NCBI GenBank assembly: GCA_016929205.1
Contig: JAFGJF010000323.1
Location: 1-10,225 of the forward strand
Direction: 5' to 3'
Source of the DNA: Anaerolineae bacterium
GTDB lineage: Bacteria > Chloroflexota > Anaerolineae > JAFGEY01
DNA: 10,225 nt
This document shows positions 4,515 through 10,225 of the stretch, piece after piece. The first letter of the stretch is position 1. Every line of letters begins with the position of its first letter. The position numbers and the translations under genes were made by a program. The notes under the pieces were generated by a model. That model was not told the origin of the DNA, searched no databases, and worked only from the letters and a program-made list of their open reading frames with translations.

Positions 4515-7500
4515 ATGTCTGCTCATATCCGGTGCCGGGTATACGCCATTACCCTGATCGTCGTTGTCCTGCTGGCCTGCCAGATCGGCCCGCAGTCTCC
4601 CCAACCGACGTCTACGTTCGAGATACAGGCTGCACCGACAAGCGCGCCCACGGAAACGCCACTGCCCGTGCTGCCCACCTACACCTCCACGACAACGCCG
4701 GACGTTGAGACTTTCACGGTTTCGCCGACGGCGACGATGCTGCCACCCCCTCTTATCCCTACGCCTACCCCACCGCTGCCCGACGAAGGCGATCTGCCCG
4801 CGCTGTGGACGCAGATCGATTTCGGGATCGAGGCCGGCGATCTGTATTACCCGGCCGGCCTGACCGTCGACACTCAGGCCGGCGTCGCGTACGCATTGGG
4901 CCGGTGTGAATTGACGCCGTATGATGACGAATCGGGGCCGACGGCATGTCTTTCCCGGCTGGATCTGGAAAGTGGGCTGGTGATGGATTGTACCCAGCTT
5001 CAAGCCAGTTACAGCAGCGACCTCGTTTTGGCCGGGGAGACGCTGTACGTGAACCAATCCTGGAACGGCGCGCTGCTGGTCCTCGATGCCGAAACGCTGC
5101 AGGTGCGCGAGGTGATCTCGGACGTATTGCAGGTGGCTTTTGACGGGCAAGAGACGGCGTACGCGGCCGTACACGACGGTGTGATGCGCCTCGCGCCCGA
5201 TCGGGTGGTCGCGCCCTTTGGTTTTTCCCAAGAGGGATTCAGCGACTCGATCGTCGACATCGCGGCGACGACGGAACGGGTTTACGTGTTGGGCTACGAG
5301 GCGTTGTGGCTGTTCAGCAGCGAGCTCGCGCCCATCGCGACGATCGATCTACAGTCGTGTGGTCCGCGCGACCTGGCGCTCGACGAGGAACGGCTGTACG
5401 TCGGCTGCAATCAAGGTCTCTATGCGCTGGACCTGGAGACGGAGCGCCTGGAGCAGATGCCGGTTAAAGTGCGCGGCGTCGACAAGCTGGCGCTGGGCGA
5501 GCAGGACGGCGCTCTGTATGCCATTACGCACCACCCGAGCGATTGGTTTGGCGGCACAAGTGTCGTTGCGCTTGATACAATGAGCTGGCAGACGCGGACG
5601 TTGTTTTCGACGCTGGAGGGCTGGCTGCCCGACCTGATCGTGGATGGCGAGCAAAACCGCTTGCTGGTTGCCAGTTATGACGATCATGCGCTGATCCCGA
5701 TCGATCTGGCGTCTGGCGAGATCGCGCCGCGGCTGCCGCTTGGGATCGAGGTGATGGAGGTGATCGTCGATCGAGAAAGCGATCACCTGTACGTCAGCGA
5801 CAGCGCAGGCTGGGTGCACGTCCTGGACCGACATACGTACGATGAGATCGAACGGCTCTATGGCGGGCGGGCGATCAGCCTGGACAGCCCGCACAAGCGG
5901 CTGTACGCAGGCGATGCCCGCCTGTCGGGAGTGATTGTGGTGGATGTGGTTTTACTAGATTCGCTACGCGAAATAGGACAATCTGGCATCCCACGCGCCG
6001 ATCCCAGCACAGGACAAGTCGCAATCGTCAACAGACGCTTTTACCTATACGACGGCGAAACAGGAAAACGCACCGGAGAACTGCGGCCCGGCATCGGGGT
6101 CCCCCCACCCGAGTTCCCCGGCGGCTATTACACCGTGGCCCGCGAGGTGGTGTTCGACGCGCAGCGCGGCCTGACGGCGACGATCACCTATACTCCGTGG
6201 CCGGGCAAACCCGGGCCGCAGGAATCGATCGCCGTCGATCCGGCCAGCGGGCGCGCCTATTACGCCCTGCTCACCGGCGGGTACATTCATTTCAGCAGCA
6301 TCGATATGTATGCGGACCTGAACGCCGTACAGCGCAACGCGCTCGAGCACGGCATATCGCCGCCGGCTCCAGCCCCGATTCTCACCCTGGAAGGGCTGTC
6401 GGGCTACCTCGCCCTCGACACAGCCGCACGGCGGCTGTACGTGGCGCGCGATCGGATCCTGTTCGTGCTAGACAGCGAGACGTTGAACCGCCTGGGACGG
6501 GTGAAGACGGACGGAACGCGGCCCACGGGATGGCTGCCGCGCGTCGCGGCTATCGACGACGAACTGGGACGCCTGTACACGCCGCACGAGAGCGAGCTGG
6601 CGATCTGGACGCGAACGGGTGGCGCAGCGCCCGCACCACAACCGCACGCGCCTATGGTCGTGACCAGGACCGTCTCATCCATTCTGCCCTCTCCCAACCT
6701 GGCGCACGATCGAACGCTGCTGGCGACGATCAACAGCCGATTTTGCCGCTCGACAGATGGCGGCAAGACGTGGCAGCGGCTGCGCGGCGGCCTGCCAGAG
6801 ATGGGAGAGGCGGTTGCGGCTGTTGATGCGGTGTTCTCTCCTGACTATGCGAATGACCAGACGATCGTCGCAGGGATCACGTTCTTTGACAGCCATGGCG
6901 AAGGGGTGTGGATATCGCACGATGGCGGTGAGACGTGGCAGCAAGCGAGCGATGGGCTGTATCACTTGCGCGTGTACCGGATTGCGCTCTCTCCTGACTA
7001 TGCGAAGGATAGTACACTGTTGGCCTATGCCCGTGCTCAAAACGGCGACGCGCTCTACCGGTCGAGCGACAGCGGCACAAACTGGGACCTGCTGGTCCGG
7101 CAAACGGGATATAACCTGCCCCCCCTGCCCCGCCCCGAGGAACTGTTCCGACGATCAGACCAGGCAGGCCAAATATACGGACCAGAATTCAGATGCGATT
7201 TCGACGGGGCGTGCGAGCGTTCGGACGATGGCGGCAGCACATGGGCGCCGTTCGATACAAGCAGCGTGCAACTGGATCGCCTGGTAACGACCGTGCGCTC
7301 GCCTCACTTCCAGACTGACGGCGTCGTCTATTTCCTGACCGAGTCCGGGTTGTACCGCGCCTGGCTGAATGAAGGCACATGGCAGCGGTGTACGGCACCT
7401 TTTTTCAACAACCGGGCCGATTACACGCGCGCGCTGACCGCCCTGGCTGCGGCGGAGACGACAGATGGCACATACACGCTGTTTGTCGGCACGGCAGATG

Positions 7501-8069
7501 GCGGATTTTACAGCCTGGACGCCACCAACGCGGCTCTGTGGGAACAAGTGCGGCCGATGCCAGCAGCAACCCGCGAACCACCCACGCCCGTGCCGTGCAC
7601 GGCTGTGTTGGAAGCGCACCCGGTTGACGAACGTTTCGGCGTTGACTATGCGAATCTGCCGCAAAAGCTGGGCTGCGCTATCGAGCCCGGTACAAGCAGT
7701 TGGGTGGCTTGGCAGCGCTTTGAACGAGGCACGATGTTCTGGCGGCAGGATAATCGCGAGATATACGTCCTACACGACGATGCCACTTGGGCATCGTACC
7801 AGGATACCTGGGAAGATGGGCAGCCGGTCGACGATCCGGCGCTCGCCCCCCCGCCGCAACGGACCCAACCTATACGCGGGTTCGGCAAGGTATGGCGCGA
7901 GCAGCTTGGCGGGGCAACGGCCAGGATCGGCTGGGCAATGGAAAGAGAGTACGGCTTTGAGACGGCGATCCAGGGATTCCAGGGTGGGATCGCGATCATG
8001 GGGCCAGAGATGACGCTCTATGTGCTGTACAACGATGGCAAGTGGGAGACGGTACAGGCAGGCATGTGA
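4515..8069 (+). CDS. Large secreted lipoprotein with beta-propeller and Asp-box (BNR) repeats
   Basis: The 1184-residue protein begins with a short charged segment, a hydrophobic helix and the lipobox LLAC. Cys22 is the expected lipidated residue, so the protein should be anchored on the outer face of the membrane. Residues 23-95 are a Pro/Thr/Ser-rich stalk. From about 98 to 720 there are roughly ten blade-like repeats of the form LYV...G...VLD..T, as in YVTN/PQQ-type propellers. Four Asp-box motifs follow: STDGGKTW (746-753), SHDGGETW (801-808), SSDSGTNW (850-857) and SDDGGSTW (903-910). Two of these modules are preceded by SPDYA. Residues 1035-1184 hold a duplicated domain ending in IYVLHDDATW (1083-1092) and LYVLYNDGKW (1168-1177). 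No sialidase catalytic set is evident, so a binding or scaffold role is likelier than an enzyme. GGAGAGGTGG at 4501-4510 supports the start. Confidence 0.88.
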   Translation: MSAHIRCRVYAITLIVVVLLACQIGPQSPQPTSTFEIQAAPTSAPTETPLPVLPTYTSTTTPDVETFTVSPTATMLPPPLIPTPTPPLPDEGDLPALWTQIDFGIEAGDLYYPAGLTVDTQAGVAYALGRCELTPYDDESGPTACLSRLDLESGLVMDCTQLQASYSSDLVLAGETLYVNQSWNGALLVLDAETLQVREVISDVLQVAFDGQETAYAAVHDGVMRLAPDRVVAPFGFSQEGFSDSIVDIAATTERVYVLGYEALWLFSSELAPIATIDLQSCGPRDLALDEERLYVGCNQGLYALDLETERLEQMPVKVRGVDKLALGEQDGALYAITHHPSDWFGGTSVVALDTMSWQTRTLFSTLEGWLPDLIVDGEQNRLLVASYDDHALIPIDLASGEIAPRLPLGIEVMEVIVDRESDHLYVSDSAGWVHVLDRHTYDEIERLYGGRAISLDSPHKRLYAGDARLSGVIVVDVVLLDSLREIGQSGIPRADPSTGQVAIVNRRFYLYDGETGKRTGELRPGIGVPPPEFPGGYYTVAREVVFDAQRGLTATITYTPWPGKPGPQESIAVDPASGRAYYALLTGGYIHFSSIDMYADLNAVQRNALEHGISPPAPAPILTLEGLSGYLALDTAARRLYVARDRILFVLDSETLNRLGRVKTDGTRPTGWLPRVAAIDDELGRLYTPHESELAIWTRTGGAAPAPQPHAPMVVTRTVSSILPSPNLAHDRTLLATINSRFCRSTDGGKTWQRLRGGLPEMGEAVAAVDAVFSPDYANDQTIVAGITFFDSHGEGVWISHDGGETWQQASDGLYHLRVYRIALSPDYAKDSTLLAYARAQNGDALYRSSDSGTNWDLLVRQTGYNLPPLPRPEELFRRSDQAGQIYGPEFRCDFDGACERSDDGGSTWAPFDTSSVQLDRLVTTVRSPHFQTDGVVYFLTESGLYRAWLNEGTWQRCTAPFFNNRADYTRALTALAAAETTDGTYTLFVGTADGGFYSLDATNAALWEQVRPMPAATREPPTPVPCTAVLEAHPVDERFGVDYANLPQKLGCAIEPGTSSWVAWQRFERGTMFWRQDNREIYVLHDDATWASYQDTWEDGQPVDDPALAPPPQRTQPIRGFGKVWREQLGGATARIGWAMEREYGFETAIQGFQGGIAIMGPEMTLYVLYNDGKWETVQAGM

Positions 8070-8095
8070 GGGCACGCCGGCAGAAAGGAAAGACG

Positions 8096-8800
8096 GTGCT
8101 CAAACCCGGAGGACATCCCATTGGTTTGCAAAAGTGGTACGACCGGCTAACGCCGCTGGTGGAGACGGCGCGGAAACGGCTGGAAAGAGTCCAGCCCCCG
8201 CAGCTCATCCAGCGCAGCGGCTGCACCCTGGCTCCAGATGGCACGTACCGGCTGTGCTTCTTCTGGCAGGATTACACAATCCACCGGCCCAGTTTTTCGG
8301 TGCGATACACCGACACAGCCGCACGGCACGCCGACACGGGACAAGAGACAACATCCTTTATCCAGGCCTTGCTGCTCACTTATCTGGACAGCGCAGACGG
8401 CACGCCGCCTTCAGGGCGCTGGATCGCCTATCGCGAACTGCCTGACGGGATGTTTTACGCGAACGCCTTTCGAGGGTACGCCGAAAACCGGCTGGTGCGC
8501 GATCTGAGCGCGGTGGGCGGATTGGAGAGCTTTCGGCGGGCAGCCATGCAACTGGATGGCAAGGCAATCGACATTGGCGATGCCGGGTATGCGTTTCAGG
8601 TCTTGCCGCGCATTCACCTGGCAGCAACCTATTGGGACGGTGACGAGGATTTTGACGCACAGGCATCGATCTTGTTCGAGGACTCGGCAATCCACTACAT
8701 GTCCACCGACGGGCTGGCCGTGCTGGGCACGCACCTGGTCAACGCCATCGTACGGACGGCACAAGAGGCAGGGATCTGTCAAACCCCATCGAGCCAGTAA
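8096..8800 (+). CDS. DUF3786-like protein of unknown function
   Basis: The 234-residue protein resembles DUF3786 proteins, which occur mainly in anaerobic bacteria and archaea. Recognisable segments are SGRWIAYRELPDGMFY (106-121), the LPRIHLAATYWDGDEDF stretch beginning at 170, the ILFEDSAIHYM segment and DGLAVLG (205-211). It has no signal peptide or membrane helix and should be cytoplasmic. I chose the GTG at 8096 because AAGGA at 8085-8089 lies 6 bases upstream and the gene then follows the lipoprotein stop by 26 bases. An ATG at 8042 would add 18 residues but overlap the lipoprotein gene by 28 bases and lacks a clear binding site. The role is unknown. Close spacing suggests co-transcription with the lipoprotein, but a shared function is only a guess. 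Confidence 0.8.
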   Translation: MLKPGGHPIGLQKWYDRLTPLVETARKRLERVQPPQLIQRSGCTLAPDGTYRLCFFWQDYTIHRPSFSVRYTDTAARHADTGQETTSFIQALLLTYLDSADGTPPSGRWIAYRELPDGMFYANAFRGYAENRLVRDLSAVGGLESFRRAAMQLDGKAIDIGDAGYAFQVLPRIHLAATYWDGDEDFDAQASILFEDSAIHYMSTDGLAVLGTHLVNAIVRTAQEAGICQTPSSQ

Positions 8801-8827
8801 AAACCCTTCACCGAAAAGCGGATACGC

Positions 8828-8971
8828 ATGACTCGCCTGGAACACGAACAATATTGGCAAGAGGCGATATCGCTGATACAGGACCTCGGCGGCATTGAGC
8901 CCGTGATGCAAGCAGCCGTGGCGCGATCACTGGACGTGCTGCCGCAATTATGGAGCCGGGAGGAAAAATAG
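8828..8971 (+). CDS. Small unknown protein, 47 residues
   Basis: A 48-codon frame starts at the ATG at 8828, 27 bases after the DUF3786-like gene, and its TAG stop (8969-8971) abuts the terminator stem. The peptide is soluble and amphipathic: it begins MTRLEHEQYWQEAISLIQDL and has a GG at 21-22 and two tryptophans. The segment GGIEPVMQAAVARSLDVLPQ looks helical. There is no strong Shine-Dalgarno sequence; AAAGCGG lies upstream at poor match. Position between a gene and its terminator, codon use like its neighbours, and continuous spacing favour a real gene at the end of the operon. I do not recognise the family. The alternative is a non-coding 3' tail. Confidence 0.55.
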   Translation: MTRLEHEQYWQEAISLIQDLGGIEPVMQAAVARSLDVLPQLWSREEK

Positions 8972-8999
8972 CGGGGCTCCGTGTGCATTGGAGCCCCGC
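8971..8999. terminator. Bidirectional terminator between the convergent operons
   Basis: GCGGGGCTCC (8971-8980) and GGAGCCCCGC (8990-8999) form a perfect 10-bp GC-rich stem with a nine-base loop. On the plus strand only CCTTT follows. On the minus strand the stem is followed by TATTTTT, a better U-tract. It can therefore end both the lipoprotein operon and the hsp20 operon coming from the right. Confidence 0.85.
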
Positions 9000-9049
9000 C
9001 TTTACAGGGAGAAAAAGATGAGCTAACCGAGCATCGATGATGCTTTGAT

Positions 9050-9463
9050 CTATGATGCGTTGACTGTGATTTTCTTCGTCTTGGCCGGGCCAACCTTGGG
9101 CAAAAGCAGCCGCAGGACGCCGTCCTTGACCGTCGCTTCGATCTTGTCCAGATCAATCTGGTTGGACAGCTTGAAGCTGCGATGATAATCACCGGTCTCG
9201 TACTCGGCGTAAGCCAAGGCATACCCCTCGGGTGCTTTTGGTTCAACGTACCCGTCGATCGTCAAAATGCTTTTTTCCAAACCAATCTCGATCGAGTTTT
9301 CGTCCACACCGGGCACATCGACGACAATAAAAATGCTGTCCCCATCTTCATAGATGTCTGCCCGTGGTACAAACGCCTTGCTATCGCGCGTGCGTTCAGC
9401 TTCAGTCTCGTCAATTTCTTGTTTTTGTGCATCCTGAACTTGCAGTTCGTTTTCGTTCGCCAT
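9050..9463 (-). CDS. Small heat-shock protein (Hsp20 family), second gene of the pair
   Basis: The 137-residue protein has an acidic, Gln/Glu-rich N-terminal arm (residues 1-28) and an alpha-crystallin domain from about 31 to 125. Typical segments are FVPRADIYEDGDSIFIVVDV, PGVDENSIEI, LTIDGYV, YHRSFKLSNQIDLDKIEA and GVLRLLLPK (115-123). The C-terminal tail carries the I-x-I/V anchor as ITV (132-134), which docks onto neighbouring subunits in oligomers. These ATP-independent chaperones hold unfolding proteins in the cytoplasm. The ATG at 9463 is chosen because GAGAGG at 9475-9470 lies six bases upstream; an in-frame TTG at 9469 would be too close to it. It lies 46 bases downstream of the other hsp20 gene and is probably co-transcribed. 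The N-terminal arm differs strongly from that of its partner, so the two may form mixed or separate oligomers. Confidence 0.93.
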   Translation of the reverse strand: MANENELQVQDAQKQEIDETEAERTRDSKAFVPRADIYEDGDSIFIVVDVPGVDENSIEIGLEKSILTIDGYVEPKAPEGYALAYAEYETGDYHRSFKLSNQIDLDKIEATVKDGVLRLLLPKVGPAKTKKITVNAS

Positions 9464-9509
9464 ATTCAACCTCTCAATCGTCTCGTCTCGTTTTCAGTGC
9501 AAAACCGGC

Positions 9510-9953
9510 CTAGCCAGCCTTGATCGTAATCTTGCGGGGCTTGTCTGCTTCGGCGCGAGGGAGCGTGATTTCGAGCACGCCCTTGTCAAACGTCGCCTCT
9601 ACCTTACCCGGCTCGACCTGAAACGGCAACTGGAACGAGCGGGTAAAGCTGCCACAGCCTCGCTCACGGCGGTGAAAGCGCGACTCTTGGCCGCATTCGT
9701 CACGATTGCGCTGGCCCTTGAGCGTCAAGGTATCGTTCACGACTGAAATATCAATGTCATCCGGCTTGACGCCAGGCAATTCAGCGCTGAGAATTGCGCC
9801 GTCCTCATTGGTCCATACGTTTATTGCCGGATAACCGGCAGCCATATTGACACGGCCACCGGAAGGTAACTCGGCTGCAAGGCGGTTCATCTCTCGCCGC
9901 AGCCGCTCCACCTCACGCAAAGGGTAAAACGGACCACCAAATCTCCTAAACAT
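9510..9953 (-). CDS. Small heat-shock protein (Hsp20 family), first gene of the pair
   Basis: The 147-residue protein has a basic, helical N-terminal arm (REVERLRREMNRLAAEL, 14-29) and an alpha-crystallin domain from about 43 to 133. Recognisable parts are PAINVWTNEDGAILSAELPG, VKPDDIDISV, LTLKGQR, the FTRSFQLPFQVEPGKVEA strand-loop and GVLEITLPRAE (125-135). The C-terminal anchor is ITI (142-144). The loop between LKGQR and FTRSF contains Cys87 and Cys100, which is uncommon for bacterial Hsp20 and could allow a disulphide. The ATG at 9953 is preceded by AAAGGAG about eight bases upstream. It is the upstream gene of the two-gene operon. No CIRCE element is visible before it, so HrcA control is unlikely on this evidence. 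Confidence 0.95.
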   Translation of the reverse strand: MFRRFGGPFYPLREVERLRREMNRLAAELPSGGRVNMAAGYPAINVWTNEDGAILSAELPGVKPDDIDISVVNDTLTLKGQRNRDECGQESRFHRRERGCGSFTRSFQLPFQVEPGKVEATFDKGVLEITLPRAEADKPRKITIKAG

Positions 9954-10049
9954 GTCGTATCTCCTTTCGATCCAAAATCCAGCCTGTGTCGTTCACTCGA
10001 CTGATTCTGTTTTTTTCATTCGCTGTTGATTGTACTTTAACAGATATGT

Positions 10050-10089
10050 ATTAGAAGAACATAAGAACATGATTAGAAAGACATAAGAA
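10050..10089. repeat. Two-copy direct repeat, 22-bp period, upstream of hsp20
   Basis: ATTAGAAGAACATAAGAA (10050-10067) and ATTAGAAAGACATAAGAA (10072-10089) match at 16 of 18 positions. The period of 22 bases places both on the same face of the helix. They lie just upstream of the candidate hsp20 -10 box, where an activator or repressor could bind. On the minus strand they are T-rich and could also act as UP-like elements. Confidence 0.6.
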
Positions 10090-10096
10090 AAGGGAC

Positions 10097-10129
10097 ACGG
10101 TTCAGGCGAACGAGGTTCACCCGAACCGT
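10097..10129 (-). terminator. Hairpin upstream of hsp20, possible terminator of a gene to the right
   Basis: Arms at 10097-10111 and 10115-10129 form a long stem. The plus strand has two A-C mismatches; transcribed from the minus strand both become G-U pairs, so the stem is continuous. The U-tract is imperfect: TTTT comes about five bases after the stem on the minus strand and directly after it on the plus strand. It could end a minus-strand gene beyond the window. Confidence 0.5.
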
Positions 10130-10167
10130 TTTCCATGACTAGCAGTTTGTCGGAGAGAGTAGGTAGC

Positions 10168-10185
10168 CGCGATTTCCGAATCGCG
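10168..10185. repeat. Palindrome with repeated CGCGATT motifs at right edge
   Basis: CGCGATT (10168-10174) and AATCGCG (10179-10185) form a perfect 7-bp inverted repeat around TCCG. CGCGATT recurs in direct orientation at 10182-10188 and 10217-10223, and CTATG/CATAG (10196-10200, 10209-10213) form another dyad. The pattern resembles a short dispersed palindromic repeat cut by the window edge. Confidence 0.5.
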
Positions 10186-10225
10186 ATTTGGCATTCTATG
10201 ATGCGCGACATAGATACGCGATTGG

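Larger units (their letters stand above)
9954..10225. other. Upstream region of the hsp20 operon, no gene recognised
   Basis: This stretch is AT-rich near the hsp20 genes and holds no convincing reading frame. On the minus strand TACAAT (10034-10029) is the best -10 candidate, but no good -35 hexamer lies 16-18 bases upstream, so the promoter is uncertain or uses another sigma factor. A two-copy direct repeat, a hairpin and palindromes near the right edge are listed separately. Confidence 0.4.

Noticed and set aside
4512..5231. Long minus-strand frame opposite the lipoprotein gene
   Set aside because: It is a GC-driven shadow of the plus-strand gene, with low-complexity Arg/Gly-rich translation and no ribosome binding site.
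4515..8069. Sialidase function from the Asp-box motifs
   Set aside because: Asp boxes occur in many non-enzymatic propellers; the arginine triad and acid/nucleophile arrangement of sialidases was not recognisable.
9954..10060. CIRCE element for HrcA control of hsp20
   Set aside because: No TTAGCACTC/GAGTGCTAA inverted repeat is present.
9993..10211. 72-codon minus-strand frame upstream of hsp20
   Set aside because: It spans the hairpin, the direct repeats and the candidate -10 box, and has no convincing ribosome binding site or composition of a real protein.

Overview
The window looks like chromosomal DNA of an anaerobic or microaerophilic member of the Chloroflexota (Anaerolineae-like). 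The reasons are its moderately high GC content, the PadR plus small membrane protein pair, a very long lipoprotein with a Pro/Thr-rich stalk, beta-propeller and Asp-box repeats, a DUF3786-type protein and a lone diiron rubrerythrin-like protein. This assignment is inferred from gene content; no rRNA or other marker is present.

Layout. Positions 1-589 (minus) hold the first 196 codons of a tyrosine recombinase that runs off the left edge. A divergent promoter region (590-747) separates it from a PadR regulator (748-1116) and a three-helix membrane protein (1119-1739). The PadR promoter carries a near-perfect 32-bp palindrome directly after the -10 box. Positions 1740-2011 form a regulatory leader for methionyl-tRNA synthetase (2012-3553). 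A single rubrerythrin-like gene follows (3691-4191), with its own promoter, hairpin-forming tandem repeats and a strong terminator. A 1184-residue lipoprotein (4515-8069), a DUF3786-like protein (8096-8800) and a 47-residue unknown protein (8828-8971) appear to form one operon ending in a terminator at 8971-8999. Two Hsp20 small heat-shock proteins (9050-9463 and 9510-9953, both minus) form a convergent operon. The last 270 bases are non-coding, with direct repeats, a hairpin and palindromes.

The most interesting element is the metG leader. A 29-residue leader peptide (1840-1929) has five internal Met codons, three of them consecutive. It is followed by a textbook intrinsic terminator just before metG. 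The segment at 1912-1923 can pair either with 1861-1868, just before the Met codons, or with 1966-1975, the 5' arm and loop of the terminator. This is the geometry of trp-type ribosome-mediated transcription attenuation, here apparently sensing Met-tRNA to control the enzyme that makes it.

Apart from the divergent integrase/PadR boundary and the convergent end at about 9000, the genes are short independent units, each with a recognisable sigma-A type promoter or terminator. The lipoprotein, DUF3786 protein and small protein are the only multi-gene group without an assigned function.
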